In this document: piece after piece, positions 26,915 to 37,181 of the stretch
Layout of the letters: every line of letters starts with the position of its first letter
Position numbering within the stretch: position 1 is the first letter of the stretch
NCBI GenBank assembly: GCA_904397845.1
Contig: CAJFOX010000011.1
Span: forward strand, 124,001-188,000
Origin: an uncultured Oscillospiraceae bacterium
GTDB taxonomy: Bacteria > Bacillota > Clostridia > Oscillospirales > Ruminococcaceae
Reading direction: 5' to 3'
Length of the DNA: 64,000 nt
The notes under the pieces: model-generated
What the model saw: only the letters and a program-made list of their open reading frames with translations
The model's database searches: none
Told to the model about the DNA's origin: nothing
Made by a program: the position numbers and the translations under genes

Positions 26915-27101
26915 TACGTTTTCCCCTCTTTCTGCCATTTGGCGGTTTTGGTTATATGAGGTTAGTATAGCAGAAAAATGTGTTCATTCCATTACAATTT
27001 TTTTTCAAAATAATTTTTTGTTCCTTTCAGCCGTTTTTGCAACGCGTGTCTTCCCCTTTCACGCGAAGCGCTTTCTCCTGGACGAACAGGGCCCTTTCCA
27101 A

Positions 27102-27144
27102 AAAAATTGGCCCGCCTAAACCCATTTAGGGCTACAGGCGGACC
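27102..27144 (-). terminator. Terminator of the NMT1/SsuA-type ABC importer operon
   Basis: 9-bp stem with one mismatch-tolerant pair (27109-27117 with 27136-27144) and an inner CCC/GGG stem, followed on the minus strand by AATTTTTTT. Lies 17 bases after the binding-protein stop codon. Confidence 0.75.
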
Positions 27145-27160
27145 AACCGGCATCTTTCGA

Positions 27161-28162
27161 TTAGTTTTTGGTATTTTCCGCAAAGGAGTTATTCACCAGC
27201 TCCGAAAAAGGAGCGGCTTTTTCCAATTCCCCTGCCTCCTGCATCACGGTCTGCAGCTTTTGGAAGGATTCCTCCTTCATATCCGGCGTAGCGCGCCAGG
27301 CGTCGATATCCTTATAGTTCTGCACAACGGTCTCCAGCGTTTCCAGATCAGTGTCCGGAAAAGACGGCTGAATCACCTTGGCAACTTCCGCTGCCGTATG
27401 TTCCTGTACCCAGGTGAGCCCCTTGGCAATGGCGTTAGTAAAGCTCTGGATCAACTCCTCGTTCTTTTCGATAAAGCTCTTCTGTGCAAAATAAGCGGTA
27501 TAAGGGATCTCGCCGCTTTCTGCACCGACCGACGCTACAATAAAGCCAGCACCCTCGGCCTCCAGCGAAGAAGCTGTTGGCTCAAACAACGCTACGTAGT
27601 CTCCCGTACCGCTGATAAAGGCGCCCGCCATAGCGGAAAACTGGATGCTGTCATCAAAAATCACATCAACGCCAGGGGTCATACCGTGCTGTTTGACCAC
27701 ATATTCCAATGTCATATACGGCACGCCGCCTTTTCTGCCCGGCAGAAGGCTTTTCCCTTTCAGCTTTTCCCAGGTGAAATTTTCATCCGCTTCCCGTGCC
27801 AGAATGAATGCGCCGTCGCGCTGGGTCATTTGAGCAAACACCTGCATGTAATCCTCTTTGCCCTCATTGTAAACGTAGATACAGGCCTCTGGGCCGGCAA
27901 AGCCGATATCGACGCTGCCGGAAAGCACAGCGGTCATTACCTTATCGGCGCCCTCGCCGTTGCTCAGTTCCAGCTCCAGTCCTTCTTCCTCAAAAAAGCC
28001 CAGCTCGATTGCCGCATACTGCGGCGCATAAAATACCGAATGGGTCACCTCGCTCACCGTGACCTTCTGCAATTTTTTCTGCTCGCCGCAACCGGCCAAA
28101 AGCCCCATAAGCAGCAGCGCCGCACAGAAAAGTAAAAGCAATTTACTCATTCTTTTCTTCAT
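27161..28162 (-). CDS. ABC importer substrate-binding lipoprotein (NMT1/THI5-SsuA type)
   Basis: 333 residues. Lipoprotein signal peptide ending LMGLLAGC, then an NMT1/THI5-like binding fold: FYAPQYAAIELGFFEEEGLE, LSGSVDIGFAGPEA and LKGKSLLPGRKGGVPYMTLE. Captures a small organic solute outside the cell and delivers it to the permease. Family members bind thiamine precursors, alkanesulfonates, nitrate or riboflavin-type compounds; nothing here fixes the choice, and no thiamine or sulfonate genes are nearby. Third gene of an ATPase-permease-binding protein operon. Confidence 0.88.
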   Translation of the reverse strand: MKKRMSKLLLLFCAALLLMGLLAGCGEQKKLQKVTVSEVTHSVFYAPQYAAIELGFFEEEGLELELSNGEGADKVMTAVLSGSVDIGFAGPEACIYVYNEGKEDYMQVFAQMTQRDGAFILAREADENFTWEKLKGKSLLPGRKGGVPYMTLEYVVKQHGMTPGVDVIFDDSIQFSAMAGAFISGTGDYVALFEPTASSLEAEGAGFIVASVGAESGEIPYTAYFAQKSFIEKNEELIQSFTNAIAKGLTWVQEHTAAEVAKVIQPSFPDTDLETLETVVQNYKDIDAWRATPDMKEESFQKLQTVMQEAGELEKAAPFSELVNNSFAENTKN

Positions 28163-28181
28163 CGTGATACTCCTTCCAAAA

Positions 28182-29012
28182 TCAATTTCTATGGCTCATT
28201 TTCCGGGTTATTACCCGTTCGGCAATTACGACCGATTGATATAATAAAGCGGCGACGACCGCGAGGATCACAACGCTCGTCATCACCAGATCCAACTTAA
28301 AGACCTGGCCGCCATAGACAATGAGATAGCCCAGCCCCGCTTTGGAGACCAGGAATTCCCCCGCGATGACCCCAACCAGAGAAAGTCCGATATTGACCTT
28401 CATGGAGTTAAAAAGCGTGTGCAGATTGGAGGGCATCACTACTTTGGTAAATACCTGCCGGCGATCCGCGCCAAAGGTACGGGCCATCGTTATCATTTCC
28501 TCATCCGTACTCAAAAAGCCATTTAGCATTTCCAGTACTGTGACAATCAAAGAGATTGCAAGCGCCATCACGATGATAGCCTGCGTCCCGGCGCCAACCC
28601 AGACAATAAAGACCGGACCCAACGCAATTTTCGGCAGCGCGTTAAGCACAACCAAAAAAGGCTCGCAGATACATGACAGCGTTTTCGACCACCACAGCAG
28701 TACCGCCAGGCCAACTCCCAGCACCGTACCCAGCAAAAATCCTATCAGCGTCTCCATGCAGGTAACGCCCAGATGGGTCAAAAGCCCGTTTTCGCCTAAG
28801 TTAAGCAGTGTCTTTACCATCCGGGATGGCTGGCTCATAATAAAGCTGTCAATCACGCCGATATTGGCCAAAATCTCCCACAGCGCCAGCAGGATGACCA
28901 CTACCGAAATCTGGACTGTCCGGATCATATATTTTTTTCGTTTCTGCTTTTGCAGGTATGCGGCCCGTTCCTTTGAGACCGGCAACACGGCCGTTTGATT
29001 ATACATGGACAT
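28182..29012 (-). CDS. ABC importer permease (SsuC/ThiX type)
   Basis: 276 residues with about six hydrophobic segments and the BPD-type coupling loop near MARTFGADRRQVFTKVVMPS (the EAA-like loop ending in a proline). Typical of SsuC/TauC-type permeases. Start at the ATG 14 bases inside the end of the ATPase gene, behind GGAAAG; a second ATG two codons later is possible. Partner of the ATPase upstream and the lipoprotein downstream. Confidence 0.88.
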   Translation of the reverse strand: MSMYNQTAVLPVSKERAAYLQKQKRKKYMIRTVQISVVVILLALWEILANIGVIDSFIMSQPSRMVKTLLNLGENGLLTHLGVTCMETLIGFLLGTVLGVGLAVLLWWSKTLSCICEPFLVVLNALPKIALGPVFIVWVGAGTQAIIVMALAISLIVTVLEMLNGFLSTDEEMITMARTFGADRRQVFTKVVMPSNLHTLFNSMKVNIGLSLVGVIAGEFLVSKAGLGYLIVYGGQVFKLDLVMTSVVILAVVAALLYQSVVIAERVITRKMSHRN

Positions 29013-29766
29013 CAAGCTCTTTCCATATGGTATTGAAATATTCCTGAAACTGGGGCTGCTCGCGGCGCTGCAGCGGCGTCAGTTCCGGATCTGCAAATTG
29101 AATTTCCATAATCCGAGAAATATGTGCCGGCCGGCGGGACAGCACAATAATTCGGTCGGACATGCTGATGCTCTCCGAAATGTCATGGGTCACCATCAGG
29201 GTCGTTTTCTGCTCCAATTTCAAAATGCGCCGCACATCATCAGTTACAGCCAGGCGGGTCTGATAATCCAGAGCCGAAAAGGCTTCGTCTAAAAGGAAAA
29301 TATCCGGCTTTACCGCCAATGTGCGAATCAAGGCAGCCCGTTGCCTCATGCCGCCGGAAAGCTGGGATGGATATTTGTCCCGGAACTCCCATAATCCATA
29401 TGCTTTTAACAGGCTGTTTGCATATTCCACGTTTTCCCCTGCTAGCTTTTTCCGGATTTCCAGCCCCAGCACCACATTTTGATAGATATTTCGCCATTCC
29501 AGCAGATTATCCCGCTGCAACATATAGCCAATGTGTGGAGAAATCCCTTCTACCGGCTCTCCCTGCAGAAGTACTCTGCCGTATGTCGGCCGGATCATTC
29601 CAGCCACGATGGACAAGAGGGTGGATTTTCCGCATCCGCTTGGTCCGACAATGCTGACAAATTCCCCTTTTCCTACCGAAAAGCTGATATCTTCCAGTGC
29701 AGTCAGTTCGCCGTTATCAGCCTGGTAGGTTTGGGAAATCTGTTCCACTTTTAGTATTTCCTCCAT
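28999..29766 (-). CDS. ABC importer ATP-binding protein (SsuB/ThiZ type)
   Basis: 255 residues. Walker A GPSGCGKST (about 40-48), Q-loop MLQRDNLLEW, signature LSGGMRQRAA, Walker B IFLLDEAFSALD and H-loop VTHDISES. Sequence style is that of nitrate/sulfonate/thiamine-precursor importers. First gene of the operon. The leader before it holds a foldable element on the minus strand (about 29830-29880). Confidence 0.9.
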   Translation of the reverse strand: MEEILKVEQISQTYQADNGELTALEDISFSVGKGEFVSIVGPSGCGKSTLLSIVAGMIRPTYGRVLLQGEPVEGISPHIGYMLQRDNLLEWRNIYQNVVLGLEIRKKLAGENVEYANSLLKAYGLWEFRDKYPSQLSGGMRQRAALIRTLAVKPDIFLLDEAFSALDYQTRLAVTDDVRRILKLEQKTTLMVTHDISESISMSDRIIVLSRRPAHISRIMEIQFADPELTPLQRREQPQFQEYFNTIWKELDVHV

Positions 29767-30520
29767 TTCAATCCCCCCTGTTCTGAAAAAGATACGTCAG
29801 TTTTTTTGTATGAAAAGAGAAAAGCCGCTGTGCTGCCGTTAGGGAGTCCGATGTTTCCGGACAAACGGCTTCAAGCTGCTGTTCGCTGACTTCCTGTTCT
29901 TTCAACTCGTTAACATTCTATTCCGCTGCGGCTTTCATGGTTCAAGCGAAGCGTTGTTCTTTTGGCTTCTTTTTCCGGTTTCGGAAAAAGAAGCTTCCTA
30001 AACGGGGATTACAAACAAAAAAGCAAACACACATTTTAGATAAGTAAATCGTTTTTTGTTTTTCCATTGCCCGTGTCGATAGGCATAGACCGTAAAGGTC
30101 CAAGAATGGATGAACCTTATGTGAACCGTCGTGGTTGAAGGACGGCCCCACATTCAGACCTTCCCTATGCAGAACTGATTTCCCGATGGGATTCTCTGAA
30201 AAAATCCCGCGGATTGAGCAGATTCGGATGATCGGCCCTTCCCAGCATCCGAAACAGTCCCAGCGCAATTTAATCGGAGATGCGGATATCGCAATGGGGC
30301 TTTGAATCACCGATCTTTTTCGGATGAACTTTTGCCGCGCTCCGATGCGATTTTCTTTACACTGTCCCGATACGCAGAAAAATCAGGATCTTATTAACCG
30401 ATCAATAAAACGAAGAATGGCGGCATCCTGCATGCCTATTCTTCAAACGGAATGAAAACACGACTTCTTTATTTTTGTATCCCTTTTTTATACCAGAACA
30501 AAGCCTCTCTGCCAGAGAAA
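29767..30520. other. Unexplained ~750-base intergenic region
   Basis: No supported gene. Contents seen: a foldable segment at about 29830-29880 (minus strand, GCCGTT ... AACGGC enclosing TCCG ... CGGA); a perfect 13-bp inverted repeat at 29965-29994; and a 122-codon minus frame (29942-30310) without a ribosome site. A TPP riboswitch was looked for because of the importer downstream and not found. It could hold a worn gene, a mobile-element remnant or an RNA. Confidence 0.4.
29965..29994. repeat. 13-bp perfect inverted repeat
   Basis: GCTTCTTTTTCCG, a 4-base loop, then its exact complement. No T-run follows on either strand, so it is not a simple terminator. It may be a dispersed palindromic element. 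Confidence 0.6.
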
Positions 30521-30522
30521 CA

Positions 30523-30568
30523 AAAAAGGGTATGGTGAAAAGGAAGATCTTTTCACCATACCCTTTTT
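30523..30568 (-). terminator. Terminator after polC
   Basis: Perfect 20-bp stem (30523-30542 with 30549-30568), 6-base loop, with A- and T-runs at its foot so it works in either direction. It closes the rpsB-to-polC cluster 60 bases after the polC stop codon. Confidence 0.9.
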
Positions 30569-30627
30569 AATCTTTATCAGAAATTTCCACCCATCAGGCA
30601 ACTTGGAAAATAAAAGCCCGCCGCCTT

Positions 30628-33600
30628 TTAAAAGAAAGTCATCTGGCTGGAATCAGGCAACCCATCCAGCGCGCCGGACTGTCCAAGAATTTCGATCACT
30701 GCTTTGGATACCCCTGCACGTATCTGTACCTCGTCCTTGGAAATATAAGGACCTCCTGCCGCCGCTTCCTGCAAACTTTGGGCCGCACTGACGCCAAGCC
30801 CTTTCAGCGCATTGAAAGGCAGACGGATTTTCCCCTCCTCTACCTGATATTTAGTTGCGTGGGAGCGAAACAAATCCACCGGCAGAAAGGAAAATCCTCT
30901 GGCCAGCATTTCATTCACAATTTGCAAGCTGCTGTACTGTTCTTCTTCCTTAGCAGTGCGTTCATTCCCCTTTATCCGCAACCCATCCATCTTCATTTTT
31001 ACTGCCGCTTTGCCTTTAATCGCTGCATCGGCGTCAAAATCTTCCCCACGGACAGTGAAAGTAGTGGCGTAAAATTCCAGCGGATAATAAATTTTGTACC
31101 AGCCCAACCGGATCGCCGCAATCACGTATGCCGCCGCGTGAGCTTTGGGAAACATGTATTTAATTTTTAAGCAGCTGTCGATATACCACTGTGGTACGCC
31201 ATGTTCCAACATGGCTTTTTTGTGCTCGTCGGTCAGAAGTTTCGGCGCATTGCCCTTACGAGTGATCTCCATGATTTTAAACGCCATATTGGGATCAAGC
31301 CCCTTCTGGATCAGATAGATCATGATGCTGTCGCGGGTACCAATCACCTCAGAAATTGTGCAGGTGCCGTTTTTAATTAGTTCCTGGGCGTTGCCCAGCC
31401 AAACATCGGTGCCATGAGACAATCCTGAAATCTGCAAAAGATCTGCAAAGGTCTTTGGTTGCGCATCGATAAGCATTTGCCGGACAAAATTCGTCCCCAT
31501 TTCCGGCAGCGCCAGCGAGCCGGTGTTGCAGGAAATCTCCTCTGCCGTCACCCCCAAAGCCTCTGGCGATGTGAAAAGGCTGAAAATCTTTGGGTCGGAG
31601 GTATCTACTTCCATGACTTTTACGCCGGTCATATCCTCCAAATGCTTATATAAGGTGGGCACATCGTGTCCCAACAGGTCCAGCTTCAGGATCGTGTCAT
31701 GCAGCGAATGAAAATCAAAGTGAGTGGTCAGAATGCCGGAACCGGCGTCGTCTGCCGGATGCTGGATCGGCGCAAAATCAGCGGCCTCAAACTGGCTTGG
31801 CACAACCACCATGCCACCGGGGTGCTGGCCGGTAGTTCGCTTGACTCCGGCACAGCCGGCCGCCAGCCGCAGCTCCTCTGATTTGTGGACGACCCGCCCC
31901 CGCTCTTCCATATATTTTTTTACAAAACCATAGGCAGTCTTTTCCGCTACCGTAGAGATCGTTCCAGCTTTAAACACATGAGTTTTGCCAAAGAGTTCCT
32001 CCGTATACCGATGCGCCTGGTTTTGATATTCGCCGGAAAAGTTCAGGTCAATATCCGGCGCCTTGTCTCCATTAAATCCCAGGAAGGTTTCAAACGGGAT
32101 GTCATGCCCGTCCCGTTGATAAGGCGTTCCGCACACGGGACAGTGTTTGGCTGGAAGGTCAAATCCAGAACCGTAGGAACCGTCAGTGATAAATTCACTG
32201 TGCTTGCAGTGGGGGCAGACGTAATGGGGCGGCAGCGGATTGACCTCCGAAATTCCAGCCATCGTTGCTACAAATGAAGATCCCACTGATCCTCGGGAAC
32301 CAACCAGGTAGCCGTTTTCCACCGACTTCCAGACCAGCTTTTGGGCAATGATATACAGCACTGCAAAACCGTGCTTGATAATAGAGGTCAATTCCCGGTC
32401 CAGCCGCTTGGCCACCAGCTCCGGCACCGGATCGCCGTAAATCTCCTTTGCCCTGCTCCATGTAATATTCTGCAGATCCTCCTCCGCCCCTTCGATCGTC
32501 GGGGTAAAAGTCCCGTCGGGGATCGGCTTAATCTTTTCCACCCGGTCGGCAATGCGGTTGGGATTGGTCACTACTACTTCATAGGCCTTGTCCTCGCCCA
32601 AATAAGAGAATTCCCGCAACATCTCGTCAGTGGTGCGCAGATACAGCGGGGACTGCTGATCCGCATCCTTAAAGCCCATGCCTGCCAGCAGGATCTGCCG
32701 GAAAATATTGTCCTTTTCATCCATCATATGTACGTCACAGGTAGCGCATACCGGGATTTTCAGCGTATCGCCCAGCCGAACGATCGTCCGGTTATAGTCT
32801 CTAAGCTGCTCCTCATCCCTGGCAGTACCATTATGAACCATGAACATATTGTTTTGAATGGGCTGAATTTCCAAAAAATCATAGAATTTGGCAATCGTGC
32901 AAAGTTCGCCCCAGCTTTTTCCATCCACCACTGCCCGGAACAGCTCGCCCGCCTCACAGGCGCTTCCCAAAATGAGCCCCTCCCGGTAACGGATCAACTC
33001 GCTTTTCGGGATGCGGGGCTTTTTATAGAAATAATCCAAATGGGATTTGGACACCAGCTGATAAAGGTTTTTCAATCCGGTCAGATTTTTGACCAGGATA
33101 ATCTGATGATAAGAGTAAGCGTTTTTATAATCGACCCCGGATAATCCCGTGTTGATCTGCTGAATGCCCTGAATCTGTTTGTCCTTTTGTAGGATTTCCG
33201 CCAATTTGATGTAGATTTCCGCCAGAATCCGTGCATCGTCACAAGCCCTGTGATGGTTGAAATTGCCCAGCCGCAGATGCTTGGCCACCGTGTCCAGCTT
33301 GTGATTGCGAAGATCCGGAAACAGCTTTCGCGCAATGGGCACCGTGTCGATAGCGGTAAACTGATACGGCATCCCGCACCGCCCGGCCGCCGCCTTGATA
33401 AAACCTGTGTCAAACGGCGCATTGTGCGCTACCAGCACCGCATCATCCCCACCGCAAAACGCGTAAAACTGCCGCAGCGCCTCTTCTTCCAGCGGCGCAT
33501 CAGCTACCATCTCGTCGGTAATGCCGGTCAGCTGGATGATCTTTTCCGGGATCGGACGCTGCGGGTTAACAAAAATGTTGAAAGAATCCAGCACCTGCCC

Positions 33601-34953
33601 ATTCTCCAGCTTCACCGCACCGATCTCGGTAATCCGGTCATTCCCAGCGGAAAGCCCAGTGGTCTCCAGATCAAAAACAATGTAAGACCCCGTCAGAGGC
33701 ATGTCCTTCCGGCCGCTGACAATGGGTACCATATCGTTGATAAAGTAGCTTTCCACACCGTAAATAACTTTAAAATCCCCGCCGGACTTGGCGATGGCTG
33801 CCGCAGCGCCCGCCGCCTCCGGGAATGCCTGTACTACCCCATGGTCGGTAATGGCAATAGCCTTGTGTCCCCATTCATACGCCCGGTTAACCAAATCCTT
33901 GGCATTGACCACCGCGTCCATAGCGGACATTTTCGTATGAGCGTGCAGTTCCACCCGCTTTTCAGGGGCTTTATCCTGGCGGATCAGCTTTTTCACCATG
34001 CAGATATCATACGGCCGGATGGAGATTTCACCATCGTATTTATCGTAAGACGCCTCGCCCCGAACCAGCACCGTCTTCCCCTTGGCCAGCGGCTCGTAAA
34101 CCGCCGCCTTTTCTTTTTCAGTGATAACCTTCATCACGTTGGAACTGGTATAATCGGTAAAATGGATCGCTAAAATCACCTTGGAGCCATCCCGGGACTC
34201 GCGGCTGTCCACCGCAAAAATATCGCCCCAAACGGTCACCTTGCCGCTCTCCGCATCAATAGAATCCAGCGAGACCGGCTTTTCCTTGATGGCCCGGCCG
34301 GTAACAACCGACAAAGAATCCTTATCAAACGGCAGGTCACCCATGTCAAAGGCGATGGTCTGACATTTGGCCGGCGCAGCTTTTTTCTCCTGCGACGCCT
34401 GCTGCTTTTCCCTTTGGATTTTTACCGTCTTCCTACGGTTTTCTTCCGCAGATTGGGTAAATTCTTGGGAATATTCCTCCAGTTCGGTCACGCCGTCAAA
34501 CGCGACCTCCACTTCAGTGCCGAACTCCTGGCACAGGATTTTCCGGATGTGCCGGTCGCTTCCGGCGCTTTGTAAAAGCGCCAATCCACCTCTTTTCAAG
34601 TGAATCTGCATCACACCATTCCGATAATCAGCACTCACTCCGTCCAAAAAACCATTGACCAGGCAATTACGGTGACGCAATTCTTCTACCACCTGCTCGA
34701 TATAGCTGCCATCCAGCAAACTCTCGTCATACCGGGGCGACAGAACACACTTTTTCAGCCGAAGCTTTTCGCACAGCTGCTTTTCCGCCGCGTACAGCTG
34801 GTTTTTCGACACAACAGAAGTCAGGCGCAACCCTACCTGCAACTCACTTTTTTCCCGGGAAACGGTCATGGACGCCACTTGCGCGAGTGCCATATCATCC
34901 GGCAGGCCGGAGCACAAATCACCAAACAGTGCGCCAAAGCAATTGGAATCCAT
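30628..34953 (-). CDS. polC: DNA polymerase III alpha subunit, Gram-positive type (PolC)
   Basis: 1441 residues, full length. N-terminal domain and OB fold, a PHP domain split by the exonuclease ([20 protein letters not shown] at about residue 334), a DnaQ-type 3'-5' exonuclease ([19 protein letters not shown] at about 421) and the polymerase palm with the PDIDLNFSG motif near residue 966. A zinc motif CPHCKHS...CPVCG lies in between, as in PolC. Main replicative polymerase of Firmicutes. ATG follows AGGGGAAGGGCT. Last gene of the rpsB-to-polC cluster. Confidence 0.98.
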   Translation of the reverse strand: MDSNCFGALFGDLCSGLPDDMALAQVASMTVSREKSELQVGLRLTSVVSKNQLYAAEKQLCEKLRLKKCVLSPRYDESLLDGSYIEQVVEELRHRNCLVNGFLDGVSADYRNGVMQIHLKRGGLALLQSAGSDRHIRKILCQEFGTEVEVAFDGVTELEEYSQEFTQSAEENRRKTVKIQREKQQASQEKKAAPAKCQTIAFDMGDLPFDKDSLSVVTGRAIKEKPVSLDSIDAESGKVTVWGDIFAVDSRESRDGSKVILAIHFTDYTSSNVMKVITEKEKAAVYEPLAKGKTVLVRGEASYDKYDGEISIRPYDICMVKKLIRQDKAPEKRVELHAHTKMSAMDAVVNAKDLVNRAYEWGHKAIAITDHGVVQAFPEAAGAAAAIAKSGGDFKVIYGVESYFINDMVPIVSGRKDMPLTGSYIVFDLETTGLSAGNDRITEIGAVKLENGQVLDSFNIFVNPQRPIPEKIIQLTGITDEMVADAPLEEEALRQFYAFCGGDDAVLVAHNAPFDTGFIKAAAGRCGMPYQFTAIDTVPIARKLFPDLRNHKLDTVAKHLRLGNFNHHRACDDARILAEIYIKLAEILQKDKQIQGIQQINTGLSGVDYKNAYSYHQIILVKNLTGLKNLYQLVSKSHLDYFYKKPRIPKSELIRYREGLILGSACEAGELFRAVVDGKSWGELCTIAKFYDFLEIQPIQNNMFMVHNGTARDEEQLRDYNRTIVRLGDTLKIPVCATCDVHMMDEKDNIFRQILLAGMGFKDADQQSPLYLRTTDEMLREFSYLGEDKAYEVVVTNPNRIADRVEKIKPIPDGTFTPTIEGAEEDLQNITWSRAKEIYGDPVPELVAKRLDRELTSIIKHGFAVLYIIAQKLVWKSVENGYLVGSRGSVGSSFVATMAGISEVNPLPPHYVCPHCKHSEFITDGSYGSGFDLPAKHCPVCGTPYQRDGHDIPFETFLGFNGDKAPDIDLNFSGEYQNQAHRYTEELFGKTHVFKAGTISTVAEKTAYGFVKKYMEERGRVVHKSEELRLAAGCAGVKRTTGQHPGGMVVVPSQFEAADFAPIQHPADDAGSGILTTHFDFHSLHDTILKLDLLGHDVPTLYKHLEDMTGVKVMEVDTSDPKIFSLFTSPEALGVTAEEISCNTGSLALPEMGTNFVRQMLIDAQPKTFADLLQISGLSHGTDVWLGNAQELIKNGTCTISEVIGTRDSIMIYLIQKGLDPNMAFKIMEITRKGNAPKLLTDEHKKAMLEHGVPQWYIDSCLKIKYMFPKAHAAAYVIAAIRLGWYKIYYPLEFYATTFTVRGEDFDADAAIKGKAAVKMKMDGLRIKGNERTAKEEEQYSSLQIVNEMLARGFSFLPVDLFRSHATKYQVEEGKIRLPFNALKGLGVSAAQSLQEAAAGGPYISKDEVQIRAGVSKAVIEILGQSGALDGLPDSSQMTFF

Positions 34954-34975
34954 AGCCCTTCCCCTTTCTCACTTT

Positions 34976-36022
34976 TTACATTTTTTCGATCTCGGATAAT
35001 AAAACGTTTAAGATATCCTTTTCAGGGAATTTTCCCAAAACTTTTCCTTTTTTAAACAGCAGCGCCTCTTCCCTACCGCCTGCAATGCCGATATCCGCTT
35101 CTCTGGCCTCGCCCGGCCCATTGACAGCACAGCCCATGACCGCTACGGTAATGGGCTTGGTGCAATCCCGCAGCTTGTCCTCCACCTGGTTGGCCAGCGC
35201 GATCAGGTCAATGTTCGTCCGCCCACAGGTGGGGCAGGATACGATGCGCACTCCTTCATCCCGCAGCCCGATGGCCTTGAGGATATCCTTGGCCGCCGCG
35301 ATTTCCCGTACCGGATCGTCAGTCAGAGATACGCGGATGGTGTCTCCGATCCCATCCAGCAGCAATGAACCGATTCCCGCTGCAGATTTAATCAGCCCCA
35401 TCCGTTCGGTGCCCGCCTCGGTCACACCCAGATGCAACGGGTAATCACACCGCTGCGCCGCCAGGCGGTAGGCCTCCACCATGGTCCTCACATCAGAAGA
35501 TTTGATGGAAATAACAATGTCCCCAAAATCGTTTTTTTCCAACAGAGACACATGGCGCATAGCGCTTTCCACCAGTGCTTCCGCCGTGGGAGCACCATAC
35601 TTTTCCAATAAATCCTTTTCTAAAGAACCGCTGTTTACCCCAATGCGGATGGGGATATTTCGGGATTTGCATGCCTTCACTACTGCCCGAACGCGGCTTT
35701 TGTCCCCGATATTTCCAGGGTTAATCCTCACTTTATCGATTCCCGCCGCCACACATTCCAACGCCAGCCGGTAATCAAAATGGATATCCGCCACCAGGGG
35801 AATCCGGATCTGGCTTTTGATGGCGTCCACCAATCGCACCGCCTCCATGTCGGGGATCGCTACCCGGACAATCTCGCAGCCGGCCTTCTCCAGTTCAACC
35901 GCCTGCCGAACATTGCCTTGCACATCTGCCGCAGGCCGGTTAAGCATAGATTGGATACTCACCGGCGCATCCCCACCGATGAGCACCCCGCCGGCTTTTA
36001 CCTGTTTGGAAACACGTATCAT
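34976..36022 (-). CDS. ispG: 4-hydroxy-3-methylbut-2-enyl diphosphate synthase
   Basis: 348 residues. TIM-barrel part with GGDAPVSIQSMLN and ADIHFDYRLALECVAAG, and the C-terminal iron-sulfur part with VSCPTCGRTNIDL and VAVMGCAVNGPGEAREADIG, giving the three cluster cysteines. Sixth enzyme of the MEP isoprenoid pathway, converting methylerythritol cyclodiphosphate to HMBPP. Start at the ATG that has GGGGGTG in front; a GTG three codons earlier overlaps the rseP stop. Dxr of the same pathway is encoded two genes upstream. Confidence 0.96.
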   Translation of the reverse strand: MIRVSKQVKAGGVLIGGDAPVSIQSMLNRPAADVQGNVRQAVELEKAGCEIVRVAIPDMEAVRLVDAIKSQIRIPLVADIHFDYRLALECVAAGIDKVRINPGNIGDKSRVRAVVKACKSRNIPIRIGVNSGSLEKDLLEKYGAPTAEALVESAMRHVSLLEKNDFGDIVISIKSSDVRTMVEAYRLAAQRCDYPLHLGVTEAGTERMGLIKSAAGIGSLLLDGIGDTIRVSLTDDPVREIAAAKDILKAIGLRDEGVRIVSCPTCGRTNIDLIALANQVEDKLRDCTKPITVAVMGCAVNGPGEAREADIGIAGGREEALLFKKGKVLGKFPEKDILNVLLSEIEKM

Positions 36023-36027
36023 CAACT

Positions 36028-37047
36028 TCACCCCCGAAAGAGCCGTACAATATCGTTAAACGTCACAACGATCATCAAGCCAAACAGCAGCACAAACCCC
36101 AGTGCGTGTACATATCCTTCATATTTCGGATTGACGGGTTTGCCGCGCACCGCCTCAATCAGCAAAAATAATAGCCGCCCGCCGTCCAGCGCGGGGATCG
36201 GCAAAAGATTAAACACGCCAAGGTTGATGGTGATAAACGCAGCCAGCATCAAAAAGGAAGACAGCCCCATGGAACTTGCTTCGCCCACAGCGGACGCTAC
36301 TCCAACCGGCCCGGACAGCTGATTGATTCCAAATTTTCCGGTGGCGATATCAATCAGCGAAGTCCATACCGGCTTTGCCACCGTTCCTGTGTAAAAAAAC
36401 GCCTGGCGCAGTACCCCTCCGACCGTCTTTTCCCGGCCATACACCTTGAAATCCAGTGTTGTGGTGACCGTTCCATCCTCCATTTGTTCGGTCGAAAACG
36501 GTACGCCAGTCAGTTCCACTTTCTGTCCATCCCGCAAAACGACCATATCCACGCTGCCGTCGGAATCCCGCATCATGGTATAGATGATATCATAGTCAAT
36601 GTTAATCGACGAGCCGTTGATTTTTAGGATTTTATCGTCTACCTGCAGCAGCTGGCTGCTGGTGGCCCCCTCCTCAAACCGGGCGATAGTGGTCGTCCCG
36701 ATGGCTGACTGCTGGCTCACGACAATAACCAGCAGCAAAAAACCCAGGATCAAGTTCATCAGCGCACCAGCGGTAACAATCAGGATCTTATTCCAAACCC
36801 GCGCTTTGGAGAAAGACCCCTCCTCCTCGCTTTCCTCGTCCTCGCCTTCCATGCTGACAAAGCCGCCGATCGGCAGCAGCCGCAACGCATACTGTGTATC
36901 CTTTTTACGTGTTTTCCAGATCACCGGGCCCATGCCCAGCGCAAACTCATTGACTTTGACGCCCGAAAGCTTGGCGGTAATAAAGTGGCCGAATTCATGA
37001 ATGAAAATCAGCACGCCAAACAAAAGAATAGTCAAAATAATACCCAA
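36028..37047 (-). CDS. rseP: RseP-type site-2 metalloprotease
   Basis: 339 residues. Zinc motif HEFGHF at about residue 17-22 in the first membrane helix, a central PDZ domain (ATSSQLLQVDDKILKINGSS) and the LLPIPALDGGRL motif with the third zinc ligand near the C-terminus. Cuts transmembrane segments of anti-sigma factors, signal peptides or pheromones within the membrane. TTG start behind AGGGGG. In this cluster it may also process the RsgI-like anti-sigma protein encoded 4.6 kb upstream (inference). Confidence 0.95.
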   Translation of the reverse strand: MGIILTILLFGVLIFIHEFGHFITAKLSGVKVNEFALGMGPVIWKTRKKDTQYALRLLPIGGFVSMEGEDEESEEEGSFSKARVWNKILIVTAGALMNLILGFLLLVIVVSQQSAIGTTTIARFEEGATSSQLLQVDDKILKINGSSINIDYDIIYTMMRDSDGSVDMVVLRDGQKVELTGVPFSTEQMEDGTVTTTLDFKVYGREKTVGGVLRQAFFYTGTVAKPVWTSLIDIATGKFGINQLSGPVGVASAVGEASSMGLSSFLMLAAFITINLGVFNLLPIPALDGGRLLFLLIEAVRGKPVNPKYEGYVHALGFVLLFGLMIVVTFNDIVRLFRG

Positions 37048-37181
37048 ATCTCAAATCCCCCTTCGCCGCGCTTTGCGGCCGTTTGCTTCCTCCAAACACC
37101 ATGCCGGACAACATCGATTTTTTTTGCACCGTTTTATCCGAAAGTTTTCTTTTTCCTCCGTATTTTGAATCCTCTGCATCT

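Noticed and set aside
27107-28135. 342-codon plus-strand frame opposite the binding-protein gene
   Set aside because: Antisense shadow of a clear NMT1-type lipoprotein gene; no ribosome site or motifs.
29767-29960. Thiamine (TPP) riboswitch before the importer operon
   Set aside because: Neither the CUGAGA nor the CUGAUCUGG-type core sequences were found on the minus strand.
29942-30310. 122-codon minus-strand ORF in the gap before the importer operon
   Set aside because: No ribosome site; its end runs through the 13-bp inverted repeat; no family recognised. Kept only as part of an unexplained region.
33250-34173. 307-codon plus-strand frame inside polC
   Set aside because: Antisense to the PHP/exonuclease part of polC, no start signal, no domain seen.
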